The notes under the pieces were generated by a model. That model worked only from the letters and a program-made list of their open reading frames with translations, was not told the DNA's origin and did no database searches. Position numbers and translations under genes: made by a program. From JABCPH02 sp963524305 (GTDB lineage Bacteria; Fusobacteriota; Fusobacteriia; Fusobacteriales; Leptotrichiaceae), in contig CAURGH010000007.1 in NCBI GenBank assembly GCA_963524305.1, positions 1 to 64,000 of the forward strand: a stretch of 64,000 nucleotides of DNA, read 5' to 3'. How positions within the stretch are numbered: the stretch's first letter is position 1; each line of letters opens with the position of its first letter. Of this stretch, positions 36,416 through 45,543 are shown piece by piece.

Positions 36416-36937
36416 ATGAAAATAGTTTTATACGGACACCCAACTTTAAGAAAAGTGTCAACAGAAGTAACAGAAATAAATGATGAAGTAAAAGAAACTT
36501 TAAGTCAAATGGTTGATAAAATGAGAGAGGCTAATGGAGTAGGCCTTGCAGCAAATCAAGTAGATGTTGATAAAAGATTTTTTGTTTTGGAAATTGATGG
36601 AGTTGTAAAAAAAGTGATAAATCCAGAAATTTTAGAAAGCAGTGAAGAAGAAATTGACTACGAAGAAGGTTGCTTAAGCATACCAAATGTTTTCAAAAAA
36701 GTAGTTAGACCAGAAAAAATTAAAGTAAAATATCAAAATGAAAAAGGAGAAGTAATCACAGAAGAATTAGAAGAAATGTGGGCTAGAGCCTTCCAGCACG
36801 AATTAGATCATTTAGATGGAATTCTATTCGTAGACAGAGTCTCGCCACTAAGCAAAAGATTAATTGCAAAAAAACTGGAAACATTGAAAAAGAATTTTCT
36901 AAAAGGAAAAATTTATAGAGAAGATGTTATTGAATAA
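36416..36937 (+). CDS. def: Peptide deformylase
   Basis: A 173-residue metalloenzyme that removes formyl from nascent proteins. The three motifs are intact: GVGLAANQ, EGCLSIP and HELDHLDG (metal-binding His and catalytic Glu). ATG after AAGGAG. Together with fmt it forms the formylation/deformylation pair. Confidence 0.97.
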   Translation: MKIVLYGHPTLRKVSTEVTEINDEVKETLSQMVDKMREANGVGLAANQVDVDKRFFVLEIDGVVKKVINPEILESSEEEIDYEEGCLSIPNVFKKVVRPEKIKVKYQNEKGEVITEELEEMWARAFQHELDHLDGILFVDRVSPLSKRLIAKKLETLKKNFLKGKIYREDVIE

Positions 36938-37006
36938 TTTTTTGATGAAAAATGATTAGAATAGAATTTTTATAATATCATAATTAGTAAAAAGATAAAA
37001 TTTATT

Positions 37007-37050
37007 AAAAGTCTTTTTGGTTTCTTTTTGTGATGACAAAAGGAAAGAAG
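37007..37050 (+). repeat. Intergenic hairpin repeat, copy 1 (def-fmt)
   Basis: AAAGTCTTTTTGGTTTCTTT leads into TTTTTGT, GATG, ACAAAAGGAAAG, so the second half folds into a hairpin. A closely similar stretch lies at 39599-39638 (folD-accB). It may be a small dispersed repeat or a weak terminator. Confidence 0.5.
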
Positions 37051-37069
37051 TTAAAAAGGAGGAGATTTT

Positions 37070-37999
37070 TTGAAAACAATATTTATGGGAACCCCAGAAT
37101 TTGCAATACCAAGCTTAAAAGTAGTTTTCCAAAATACAGATTTAAAATTAATTTTTACAAAGGAAGACAAGCGTAATGCAAGAGGCAACAAAATTATTTA
37201 TTCACCTGTAAAACAGTTTGGATTGGATAATGATATCGAAGTTATTCAGCCTAAAAGAATGAAAGATGAAGAAGTGATTGCTAAAATAAAAGAGATAAAC
37301 CCAGATTTAATAATAGTTGTGGCATATGGGAAAATTTTACCAAAAGAAATTATTGATATTCCTAAATATGGGATTATAAATGTGCATTCTTCGTTGTTAC
37401 CAAAATATAGAGGTGCTTCACCGATTCATTCTGCGATTTTGAATGGAGATAAGGAGTCTGGAGTAAGTATTATGTATATCGAGGAAGGCTTGGATTCTGG
37501 AGATGTGATTTTGAAGGAAACTTGTGAGATTACAGAAGATGATACGCTTGGTACTTTGCACGATAGATTAAAGGAATTAGGTGCAATTGGATTGGAAAAG
37601 GCTTTAAAATTGATTGAAGCGGAAGAAGTGAAAGCAGAAAAACAAGATGATTCAAAAGCGACTTTTGTCAGACCAATTACGAAAGAACAGGCAAAAATTG
37701 ATTGGAATAGCACAAAAGAAGTGATTTTTAATCAAATTAGAGGGTTGAATCCTTTTCCAGGAGCATACACTCATAATGAAAAAAATGAAAATATAAAAAT
37801 ATATAAGAGTGAGAAACTTGAAAAAGAATATGATGGAGAAAATGGGACAGTTGTGGAAATGACGAAAAAAGGGCCTGTTATAAAAGTGGCTAATGGTGGA
37901 TTAAGATTGTTAGAAATAAAATTTGAAGGGAAAAAACTTCAAAGTGGAGCAGATGTTGTAAATGGTAGAAAAATGGCAGTAGGAGAGAAATTATTCTAA
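37070..37999 (+). CDS. fmt: Methionyl-tRNA formyltransferase
   Basis: A 309-residue enzyme that formylates initiator Met-tRNA. It has the start TIFMGTPEFAIPSL, the folate/catalytic motif NVHSSLLPKYRGASPI and YIEEGLDSGDVI, and the C-terminal OB-like domain. The start is the TTG at 37070 (leader AAAAAGGAGGAGATTT); the first in-frame ATG lies five codons later and would remove conserved residues. Confidence 0.96.
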   Translation: MKTIFMGTPEFAIPSLKVVFQNTDLKLIFTKEDKRNARGNKIIYSPVKQFGLDNDIEVIQPKRMKDEEVIAKIKEINPDLIIVVAYGKILPKEIIDIPKYGIINVHSSLLPKYRGASPIHSAILNGDKESGVSIMYIEEGLDSGDVILKETCEITEDDTLGTLHDRLKELGAIGLEKALKLIEAEEVKAEKQDDSKATFVRPITKEQAKIDWNSTKEVIFNQIRGLNPFPGAYTHNEKNENIKIYKSEKLEKEYDGENGTVVEMTKKGPVIKVANGGLRLLEIKFEGKKLQSGADVVNGRKMAVGEKLF

Positions 38000-38067
38000 A
38001 AATTATTTTAGAAAAAATATAAAAAGAAATACCTAAAGTAAAAAAATTAAGTATTTTAGGAGGGAAA

Positions 38068-38739
38068 ATGGGACTAAAATTAAAAAAATTGGATATATCA
38101 GACAGAGTCGTTCAAAGATTGACAGAATATTTGTCAATATTAAAAGAAGTTAGCAAGAGTGATAATGAAATAAATTCTATAGAATTATCGAAAATTATGA
38201 ACACTACATCAGCGCAAGTGAGAAAAGATTTGTCGACTTTTGGAGAGTTTGGAGTTAGAGGAAGAGGCTATGATGTAAGTAAATTAATCGAGATAATCGA
38301 AGGAATTTTGGGAATAAATGTAGTAAACAATATTATTGTAGTTGGGCATGGAAAAATGGGAGAAATGATTGCTTCAAATGGTAGAGTCTTAGGGAAAGGA
38401 TTCAAAATTGTAGGAATTTTTGATAAGGATCCAAATAAAATTGGGAAAGAAGTGTCAGATAACTTGGTAGTACAAGATGTGGAAAATATAGGCGAATTCT
38501 TGAAAAATACAACTTTAAAAGTAGAAACAGCTATTTTGGCAGTTGTAAAGGAACAAGCTCAAATAGCGGCAAATAACCTTATTAAAAATGGGATAAAGGC
38601 GATCTTAAATATGACAACATATAAATTAGAAGTTGATGATAATATAACCGTTATAAATATGGATATATCTGCAAAATTGCAAGAATTAAACTTTTGGAGA
38701 ATTTTAAATTCTATAAATATTGAAGAGGAGACTGAATGA
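38068..38739 (+). CDS. rex: Redox-sensing transcriptional repressor Rex
   Basis: A 223-residue repressor that senses the NADH/NAD ratio. N-terminal winged helix (STFGEFGVRGRGYDV, with TSAQVRKDLS in the recognition helix) and a Rossmann NAD-binding loop (IIVVGHGKMGEMIA). It likely controls fermentative genes. ATG after AGGAGGG. Its stop overlaps the folD start, so folD is coupled. I did not identify a convincing Rex operator here. Confidence 0.95.
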   Translation: MGLKLKKLDISDRVVQRLTEYLSILKEVSKSDNEINSIELSKIMNTTSAQVRKDLSTFGEFGVRGRGYDVSKLIEIIEGILGINVVNNIIVVGHGKMGEMIASNGRVLGKGFKIVGIFDKDPNKIGKEVSDNLVVQDVENIGEFLKNTTLKVETAILAVVKEQAQIAANNLIKNGIKAILNMTTYKLEVDDNITVINMDISAKLQELNFWRILNSINIEEETE

Positions 38740-39587
38740 TAATAATTGATGGAAAAGAATTTTCAAAAAAGATTTTAGAAGAAATTTCTAACGAGCAAAA
38801 AGAAATTGTAGAGAGAAAAAATGTAAGACCAGCGGGATTGGCTGTTATTATTGTTGGAGAAAATCCAGCTTCTCAAGTTTATGTGAGAAATAAAACTAGA
38901 ACTTGTGAAAAAGTGGGATTCTATTCAGAAACTATAAAATTGGAAGAAAATATTTCAGAAAATGATTTGATTAAAAAAATTGAAGAATTGAATGAAAATG
39001 ATAAAATAGACGGAATATTAGTGCAACTTCCATTGCCAAAACATATTGATGAGTTAAAGGTAATTAATTCTATTAAACCAGAAAAAGATGTAGATGGATT
39101 CAGCAACGTAAATGTTGGAAAAATGGTTATTGGAGATGAAAGTGGATTTTTATCGTGTACACCTTATGGAATTATGCAGTTATTGGAAGGTTATGACATT
39201 GATGTGGATGGAAAAGATGTTGTTGTTGTTGGAAGAAGTAATATTGTTGGAAAACCAATGGCAATAATGTTGATTCAAAAAGGTGCAACAGTTCAAGTTT
39301 GTAATTCGAGAACAAAAGATTTGAGTAAAAAATTGAAAAAAGCTGATATAATAGTGGTAGCAGTTGGTGTTCCAAGAATGATAAAAGCTGATGATGTTAA
39401 AGAAAATGTTGTTGTTATTGATGTTGGTATAAATAGAGTAGATGGGAAATTGTGTGGAGATGTTGATTATGAAGACGTAGCATCAAAAGCATCTTATATC
39501 ACGCCAGTTCCTGGAGGAGTGGGACCAATGACGATAGCAAGTTTGATAAAAAATACGTTTATTTCTTATCAAAGAAAAATTTATTAA
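38736..39587 (+). CDS. folD: Methylene-THF dehydrogenase / methenyl-THF cyclohydrolase FolD
   Basis: A 283-residue bifunctional C1 enzyme supplying 10-formyl-THF. Motifs: YVRNKTRTCEKVG (catalytic Lys), DGILVQLPLPKHID, and VVVGRSNIVGKPMA (NADP loop), PGGVGPMT at the end. It overlaps rex by 4 bp. Functionally it supplies the formyl donor used by fmt nearby. Confidence 0.97.
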   Translation: MIIIDGKEFSKKILEEISNEQKEIVERKNVRPAGLAVIIVGENPASQVYVRNKTRTCEKVGFYSETIKLEENISENDLIKKIEELNENDKIDGILVQLPLPKHIDELKVINSIKPEKDVDGFSNVNVGKMVIGDESGFLSCTPYGIMQLLEGYDIDVDGKDVVVVGRSNIVGKPMAIMLIQKGATVQVCNSRTKDLSKKLKKADIIVVAVGVPRMIKADDVKENVVVIDVGINRVDGKLCGDVDYEDVASKASYITPVPGGVGPMTIASLIKNTFISYQRKIY

Positions 39588-39598
39588 AATTTTTAAAC

Positions 39599-39638
39599 AA
39601 AGCCTTTTTTGTTTCTTTTTGTGGCTAACAAAAAGTAA
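39599..39638 (+). repeat. Intergenic hairpin repeat, copy 2 (folD-accB)
   Basis: AAAGCCTTTTTTGTTTCTTT followed by CTTTTTGT-GGCTA-ACAAAAAG, an 8-bp perfect stem. About four of five bases match the copy at 37007-37050. No strong T-run follows. Confidence 0.5.
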
Positions 39639-39667
39639 TATAAATAATTTTTAGGAGGAAAAATATA

Positions 39668-40150
39668 GTGAAAGATAAAATTAAATTTATAAAAGAGTTA
39701 GCAGAAAGCATGAATGAAAATAAGATTGAAACTGTAAAATATGAAGAGGCAAGTTTTGAAATTCAATTAAGTAAAAAGAAAAAAGAGAGAAATATAATTG
39801 TTAATGGTGGAGGAGTTGCACCAGTACAGTATTCTCAAGCAGCATCTGTACAACAAGAAGTTGAAAGTGAAGAAACTGTTAATGAGGCAGCATCATCACC
39901 AGCAGAAGAAATTACTGGAACTGAAATTGTTTCGCCAATGGTTGGAACTTTTTATGATTCAGCATCACCTACATCAGAACCATTTATTAAAGAGGGAGAT
40001 ACTGTTACAGAAGGTCAAACAATTTGTATTGTTGAAGCAATGAAATTAATGAATGAAGTAAAATCTACAGTAAATGGAAAAGTGAAAAAGATATTTGTAA
40101 AAAATGGAGATGCAATTAAAAAAGGTCAGACAATAGCGATTATTGGATAA
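39668..40150 (+). CDS. accB: Biotin carboxyl carrier protein of acetyl-CoA carboxylase
   Basis: A 160-residue carrier protein. The C-terminal biotinyl domain carries VEAMKLMNE with the biotin-accepting Lys126; the middle is an alanine/glutamate-rich linker. accC, accD and accA are not adjacent, so it might instead serve another biotin-dependent carboxylase. GTG start after TTAGGAGG. The next gene begins directly after the stop. Confidence 0.9.
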   Translation: MKDKIKFIKELAESMNENKIETVKYEEASFEIQLSKKKKERNIIVNGGGVAPVQYSQAASVQQEVESEETVNEAASSPAEEITGTEIVSPMVGTFYDSASPTSEPFIKEGDTVTEGQTICIVEAMKLMNEVKSTVNGKVKKIFVKNGDAIKKGQTIAIIG

Positions 40151-40171
40151 TTGAGGAAGGAGATTTGTGAG

Positions 40172-41494
40172 TTGGAAGAAAAGAGGATTTGGATGGAAAT
40201 CATCTTATTAGTTGTTATGCTATTTTTATCAGCATTTTTAGTAGCAGCTGAAACAGCATTAAGTTCGTTAAAAAAAATCCATATGAAAGGCAATGAAACT
40301 TCAAAAAGTCAAAAAGATACAGAAGAATTATTGAATATTTGGATAAAAAATCCAAATGAGCTTTTGACGACACTTTTGCTTTGTAAGACAATAGCGTATT
40401 TGCTTTTAATTGGAACAATGATAAGAATTTCTAAAGATGTATATAAAATATATGAATTAAATATGTCGAAAAAGATATATTATTCAATTGCGTTTGCATT
40501 GATATGTACAGTAGTAGTTTTATTTGTTGAATTATTTTCGAGAGCAATAGCTAAAAGTAAGGTTTACAAAATTTCAAAATTTACAATAGTTCCGTTGAAT
40601 ACTCTAAGAGTGATATTAAGACCATTAATATTAATTTTTATTCAGATTTCAAAAGGAATGATGAAACTATTTAAAATAAATACTAGTTCTCAAATATTTA
40701 AAATAACGGAAGATGATATAATTACTTATATTAAAGAAGGTACTGAAAGTGGAGCGATTGAAGAAGGCGAAGAAGAAATGTTACATAGCATTTTTGAGTT
40801 TTCTGACACAGCAGTAAAGGAAATTTTGACACCAAGAAGAGATATATTTGCTATAGAGGCTGAAAAAGAGCTTGGAGAAGTGATAGATGAGATTTTTGAG
40901 CAAGAATTTTCAAGAATACCAATTTACAGTGAAACCATTGATAAAATTGTAGGAATTGTTCATATAAAGGATTTATTGGAATATATAAAAGATCAAAACC
41001 TACATTTGAAAATGAAAGATTTGATGAAAGATGTCTATTTTGTTCCTGCGACAAAAACGTTGCTTGAATTGCTAGAGGAATTTAGAGAGAAACAATCTCA
41101 CATGGCCGTAATAATTGATGAGTATGGTGGAACATTAGGAATTGTTACGATTGAAGACCTTTTGGAAGAAATTGTTGGAGAGATTCGTGATGAATTTGAC
41201 CAGGAAGAAGAGAACATTCAACAGGTGACAGATAAAATTTATGATTTGAAAGGTGATACTTTGATTGAGGAGATTAATTCGGAATTATCAGTAAATATAC
41301 CACTTTCAGAAGAGTATGATACGATTTCCGGATATTTTCAAGATAAATTAGGAAAAGTCGCTGAAATCTCTGATCACATAACAGGAGAAGGATATATTTT
41401 GAAAGTTATGGAAGTTGATAATATGAGAGTTGAGAAAATTAGAATAGTAATCACTGGAAAAGATGATGAGGAGAACGAAGATGGAAGAGATTAG
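40172..41494 (+). CDS. CNNM/CorC-type membrane protein (DUF21-CBS-CorC_HlyC)
   Basis: About 440 residues: three to four membrane helices in the DUF21 part (LVVMLFLSAFLVAAETALSSL), a pair of CBS domains (ILTPRRDIFAIEAE, then MAVIIDEYGGTLGIVTIEDL near residue 320) and a C-terminal CorC_HlyC domain. Relatives export or sense Mg/Co and are often labelled hemolysins. Start uncertain: TTG at 40172 is 10 nt after AAGGAG; ATG at 40193 is the alternative. Confidence 0.88.
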   Translation: MEEKRIWMEIILLVVMLFLSAFLVAAETALSSLKKIHMKGNETSKSQKDTEELLNIWIKNPNELLTTLLLCKTIAYLLLIGTMIRISKDVYKIYELNMSKKIYYSIAFALICTVVVLFVELFSRAIAKSKVYKISKFTIVPLNTLRVILRPLILIFIQISKGMMKLFKINTSSQIFKITEDDIITYIKEGTESGAIEEGEEEMLHSIFEFSDTAVKEILTPRRDIFAIEAEKELGEVIDEIFEQEFSRIPIYSETIDKIVGIVHIKDLLEYIKDQNLHLKMKDLMKDVYFVPATKTLLELLEEFREKQSHMAVIIDEYGGTLGIVTIEDLLEEIVGEIRDEFDQEEENIQQVTDKIYDLKGDTLIEEINSELSVNIPLSEEYDTISGYFQDKLGKVAEISDHITGEGYILKVMEVDNMRVEKIRIVITGKDDEENEDGRD

Positions 41495-41933
41495 GCCTAG
41501 AGTGAGAGTAGCAGGTGTATTGATTGAAAATGGAAAGATACTTTTGATACAACATCATAAGGAAAATAAAAAATACTGGCTAATACCTGGTGGTGGTGTA
41601 GACTGGGGAGAAAGTACTTCAGAAGCATTAATTAGGGAGTACAAGGAAGAGACAAATTTGGATATAGAAGTAGAAAGTTTTCTGTTTTTATCAGAAACAA
41701 TAGCACCTGATAAAAATAGACACGTTATAAATTTATATTTCAAAATAAAAAGAGCAGAAAATACTAAAAGTGAATTACATCTAGGGGACGAAGCAGTTTT
41801 GACAGATTTAAAATTTGTTGAAAAAGATGAAATTGAAAATATTCAATTATATCCGAATATAAAAGGTCAATTAATAAAGTTATTAAATAATGAACCAGTA
41901 ATTCCGTATTTGGGATTATTATGGGATAAATAA
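41481..41933 (+). CDS. NUDIX hydrolase
   Basis: A 150-residue protein with a complete NUDIX box: GGGVDWGESTSEALIREYKE followed by ET, giving the Gx5Ex7REUxEE pattern near residues 37-60. It hydrolyses a nucleoside diphosphate-linked compound; substrate unknown. The ATG at 41481 follows GAGGAG and overlaps the end of the CNNM gene by 14 bp. Confidence 0.9.
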   Translation: MEEIRPRVRVAGVLIENGKILLIQHHKENKKYWLIPGGGVDWGESTSEALIREYKEETNLDIEVESFLFLSETIAPDKNRHVINLYFKIKRAENTKSELHLGDEAVLTDLKFVEKDEIENIQLYPNIKGQLIKLLNNEPVIPYLGLLWDK

Positions 41934-41948
41934 GAATTAGGAGGATAA

Positions 41949-42479
41949 ATGACTACTCAAGAATTACAAGAAGTATCAAAATTATTAAGAACCATAGAGG
42001 ATTTTCCAGAAAAAGGAGTTATTTTTAGAGATATAACGACTGTTTTAAAAGATAAAAAAGGATTGCAAATTGTTATAAAAGATTTTACAGAAAGATATAA
42101 AGATCAAGGGATTGATTACGTTTTAGGTGCAGATGCGAGAGGATTTATTTTTGGAGCGGCGATTGCGTATAATATTAATGCAGGATTTGTTCCAGCTAGA
42201 AAACCTGGTAAATTGCCAGCTGACACTGTAAAAGTGGAATATGAATTGGAATATGGGAAAAATAGTATCGAAGTTCACAAAGACGCTATCGAAAAGGGAG
42301 CAAAAGTTTTAATCGTAGATGATTTGCTAGCGACAGGAGGAACTGCAGCAGCGATGGTAAAATTAATTGAAGATTTAAGTGCTGAAATATACGAATTAGC
42401 GTTTATGATTGAATTAGAAGATTTAAAAGGAAGAGAATTGTTACACGGAAATAAAGTTTATTCGCAATTAAAATATTAG
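41949..42479 (+). CDS. apt: Adenine phosphoribosyltransferase
   Basis: A 176-residue purine salvage enzyme. PRPP-binding motif VLIVDDLLATGGTAAA near residues 120-135, start-region TIEDFPEKGVIFRDITTVL and the GADARGFIFGAAIA segment are typical. ATG follows TAGGAGG. Followed by a strong terminator. apt-rel adjacency is common in bacteria. Confidence 0.96.
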   Translation: MTTQELQEVSKLLRTIEDFPEKGVIFRDITTVLKDKKGLQIVIKDFTERYKDQGIDYVLGADARGFIFGAAIAYNINAGFVPARKPGKLPADTVKVEYELEYGKNSIEVHKDAIEKGAKVLIVDDLLATGGTAAAMVKLIEDLSAEIYELAFMIELEDLKGRELLHGNKVYSQLKY

Positions 42480-42487
42480 AAGGAACA

Positions 42488-42530
42488 GGGGATTTTTAAT
42501 AAGAGATTCTTATTTTAAATTCCCTTTTTT
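42488..42530 (+). terminator. Terminator after apt
   Basis: GGGGATTT...AATAAGA and TCTTATT...AAATTCCC form a long stem around a GAT loop, ending in TTTTTT. The ~110 bp that follow to the rel start are AT-rich with nothing else recognised. Confidence 0.85.
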
Positions 42531-42643
42531 GAGAATATATTAGGTTATTTTGATAATGAGAAAGTTTTATAAAATATATTTATCAATAAAAATAATATTT
42601 TTTCATTAAGAAATATCCTTAATTAAATTGCAGGAGGTAAATT

Positions 42644-43187
42644 ATGACTGAAGAAAAATTATTACAACAATTAATTGATAGAATAAAAGAAAATAATTTA
42701 GATGTTGATATTGAAAGAATTTCACAAGCGTTTATTTTGGCGAATGAATCTCATATTGGGCAAAAACGGAAAAGTGGAGAAGACTATATTTTGCATCCGA
42801 TTGAGGTAGCAGAAATACTGGTTGATATGAGAATGGATACGGATACTATTATTGCTGGAATTTTGCATGATGTTGTTGAAGATACGTTGATTACATTGCC
42901 TGACATTGAGTATATCTTTGGTGTTGATGTAAGAAAACTGGTTGATGGAGTTACAAAATTAAGAAATTTGCCAAGAACTGATAGTAAGAGAATTGAAAAT
43001 ATTAGAAAAATGGTCGTTGCAATGGCTGAAGATATTCGGGTTGTAATTATAAAATTAGCTGATAGACTGCATAATATGCGGACTTTGAAATATATGAAAC
43101 CTGAAAAGCAAATTGAGAAATCAAAGGAAACTATAGAAATTTACGCACCGATTGCTCATAGAATTGGGATGGCGAAGATAAAATGGG
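42644..43187 (+). CDS. rel: Bifunctional (p)ppGpp synthetase/hydrolase, 5' exon (HD hydrolase domain)
   Basis: The first 181 codons plus one base of a RelA/SpoT homologue. It contains the HD hydrolase domain: HPIEVAEIL (His51), ILHDVVEDT (His75, Asp76), and KLADRLHNMRTL. Homology stops at GMAKIKW, after which the element at 43188 begins and a stop follows two codons later. Joining 43187 to 45709 gives KIKWELEDISFRYLEPEKY, the family sequence, and a 717-residue protein. ATG after CAGGAGG. Unspliced mRNA would give a 183-residue hydrolase-only product. Confidence 0.93.
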
Positions 43188-43877
43188 ATAGATAACTGTT
43201 ATTAAAAGTATATAAAAAACAAAAATATATATTAATAATTGTATAGAAAACCCCTATTTCAGTAGCAATGCTGAGATAGCTTGAATTTAAAACTAGGAAA
43301 CCCTAAAGAATTAGATAACTACAACATAACTGGAAACGGTAAGTGTGAACGTTGCGAAAGCAGAAAAAATATCTAAATATGAACTATGGTGAAATAAAAG
43401 CTATATATTTAATCAGTTATTGAGATGTGACATCTGATTATTTATATAGTCCTAAGGTTACGTTAAATATAAAAAATCAATAACATAGTATTTAACTATT
43501 ACAATGGGTGTTTAGTTACCAATCATCTAAGGATAGTTAAGTTATGATGAAGGTTCAACGACTAGGTGGTTGAGCCACCCTTTTAAAAAAAGATAACTAG
43601 AAAAAAAACTAGGAAAGTAAAACTGTAAGCAGATATATTGACACGGCTTTATATCAATGACAGAAGAAAAATATTCACAGCCTTAATTTTTTAAGGTTGA
43701 ACAAATAGTCTACGCTAATATGAAAATATTAGAAGTCTACCAGCAATGGAAAGACTGCTTTGATAGTTGCGTATCAAGGTGAATGCATAAAAAGTCTATA
43801 ATAAAATATAAAATAAACAATAAAATGTTGATTTTTGTATATTGTTATGCTATGCTAATATCAAGGAGTGATAAAAG
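43188..43877 (+). ncRNA. Group I intron-like RNA region of the IStron
   Basis: No long open frame, many short inverted repeats. AAGGTTCAACGACTAG (43550-43565) resembles the group I R element and its GACTA (43560-43564) can pair with TAGTC (43706-43710) in AACAAATAGTCTACG, an S-like element, giving a P7-type helix. GGTGG/CCACC (43565-43579) forms a hairpin just after. The rest of the core (P3, P4-P6, P8) I could not assign by eye. Splicing must also use the right end near 45708, after tnpB. Confidence 0.7.
43828..43856 (+). promoter_or_regulatory. Possible promoter of IStron tnpA
   Basis: TTGATT (43828-43833), a 17-nt spacer and TATGCT (43851-43856), 22 nt before the tnpA start. It could express the recombinase without splicing of the host transcript. 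Confidence 0.45.
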
Positions 43878-44489
43878 ATGTTAAGTATAGGAAAATTTGC
43901 AAAATCTTTAGGAGTGAGTATTCAAACTCTAAGAAACTGGGATAAGGAAGGGAAATTAAAACCTACTTATGTTACAGAAAATGGATATAGATACTATTCC
44001 GAAGATTTACTAAATAAATTTAGAAATATCAAAAATGTTAATAAAATAAAGAAAAAAAATATATTATATGCAAGAGTGTCTACTAAGAATCAAAAAGATG
44101 ATTTAAATAGACAAATTGATAATCTAAAGCAATATGCTTATAGCAAAGGATATTCTTTTGAAATAATAACTGATATTGGAAGTGGAATAAATTATAAAAA
44201 AGAAGGTCTTTTAAAAATGATAAATTTAGTTGAATGTGGAGAAGTTGACAGAATAATTGTCTTATATAAAGACAGACTAATAAGATTTGGCTATGATTTA
44301 ATTGAATACATTTGCAAACTTAATGATACTAAAATAGAAATAGTAGATAATTCTACTATTTCTAAGGAACAGGAACTAACAGAAGATTTAATACAAATTA
44401 TAACTGTTTTTGCAAACAAACTGTATGGAGCAAGAAGCAAGAAAACAATTAATTTGATAAAGAGCGTAAAAGAAAATGCTGATAGGTAA
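43878..44489 (+). CDS. tnpA: IS607-family serine recombinase TnpA
   Basis: A 203-residue small serine recombinase. An N-terminal MerR-like helix-turn-helix (IGKFAKSLGVSIQTLRNWDK) precedes the catalytic domain with the nucleophile Ser68 in LYARVSTKNQKDDLNRQ and the YKDRLIRFG motif. It cuts and joins at GG dinucleotides in this family. ATG follows AAGGAGTG. It overlaps tnpB by 14 bp. Confidence 0.95.
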   Translation: MLSIGKFAKSLGVSIQTLRNWDKEGKLKPTYVTENGYRYYSEDLLNKFRNIKNVNKIKKKNILYARVSTKNQKDDLNRQIDNLKQYAYSKGYSFEIITDIGSGINYKKEGLLKMINLVECGEVDRIIVLYKDRLIRFGYDLIEYICKLNDTKIEIVDNSTISKEQELTEDLIQIITVFANKLYGARSKKTINLIKSVKENADR

Positions 44490-45543
44490 AAAAATCAGAA
44501 TAAAAACAACTCCTGAACTAGAAACATTATTTAGAAAATGTGCAGGTGTTGCAAGATTTTCTTATAATCTAATGATTAGTTTAAATAATAGTTCCCAAAA
44601 GTTTATTAAAGAGAGTGATGTGCGAAAATATGTTACGTGGTTAAAAAAGCAAGAAAATTACAGCTGGTTAAAAGAAGTTAGTGCTAATATCCCTAAACAG
44701 GCAATAAAAAACTGTGGGAAAGCATACTCCGATTATTTCAAAAAGTTAAGAGGAAAACCTAAATTTAAAAAGAAATTCAAAAATGACCGTTTCTATGTGA
44801 ATTATGAGAGCTTGAAAAAAACAAATTTAGGATTTAAAGCTGAAAAATTAGGAGAAATAAAAACTAGCGAACCATTACCTGAAGCCAAACAATATTATAA
44901 TCCGTATATTGTATATGACAATAAATACTGGTATCTAACATTTTCTATTGAAACAGAGTGTATAAAAGAGCAATTAAATGATTTTACACTTGGAATTGAT
45001 TTAGGAATAAAGCATTTTTCAGTAACATCACAAAATGAAATCATACCAAATATAAATAAGACTTTGACAATGAAAAAACTTTACAAGAAAATAAAAAGAT
45101 ACCAAAGAAAACTCACAAAGTGTTTAAAAAATAGTTTTAATAGAATTAAAGTTTTAAAACAGCTTAGGCGATTGTTTAGAAGACAAAAAAATATCAGAAA
45201 TAATCATATACATCAAGCAACTTCGTATTTGGTGAAAACCAAGCCAAGTAAAATAGTTGTTGAGTATTTGAGGGTTTCTAATATACTTAAAAATAAAAGA
45301 TTATCAAAAGCAATATCTGAAAGTGGATTTTATGAATTTAGAAGACAACTTGAATATAAATGTAAATTAAGAAATATTGAATTTATGTTAGCAGATACAT
45401 TTTTTCCAAGTAGTAAAAAATGTTCTAACTGCGGAAACATAAAAAAAGATTTAACATTGAAAGATAGAATATATAAATGTGATTGCTGTGGTCTTGAAAT
45501 AGATAGAGATTACAATGCAAGTATTAATTTAAGCAAATTATAA
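44476..45543 (+). CDS. tnpB: RNA-guided nuclease TnpB (IS607-type)
   Basis: A 355-residue TnpB. All RuvC residues are present: Asp175 (LGIDLGIK), Glu263 (VVEYLRV) and Asp345 (DRDYNAS), with a four-cysteine zinc ribbon between (CSNCG, CDCCG). TnpB uses a guide RNA from the element's right end to cut the empty donor site and so keep the element in place. It appears functional. Confidence 0.95.
   Translation: MLIGKKIRIKTTPELETLFRKCAGVARFSYNLMISLNNSSQKFIKESDVRKYVTWLKKQENYSWLKEVSANIPKQAIKNCGKAYSDYFKKLRGKPKFKKKFKNDRFYVNYESLKKTNLGFKAEKLGEIKTSEPLPEAKQYYNPYIVYDNKYWYLTFSIETECIKEQLNDFTLGIDLGIKHFSVTSQNEIIPNINKTLTMKKLYKKIKRYQRKLTKCLKNSFNRIKVLKQLRRLFRRQKNIRNNHIHQATSYLVKTKPSKIVVEYLRVSNILKNKRLSKAISESGFYEFRRQLEYKCKLRNIEFMLADTFFPSSKKCSNCGNIKKDLTLKDRIYKCDCCGLEIDRDYNASINLSKL

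Noticed and set aside
43565..43590. Terminator at GGTGG...CCACC followed by TTTTAAA
   Set aside because: The hairpin fits the folded core next to the R-like element better; the T-run is only four bases and interrupted by A.
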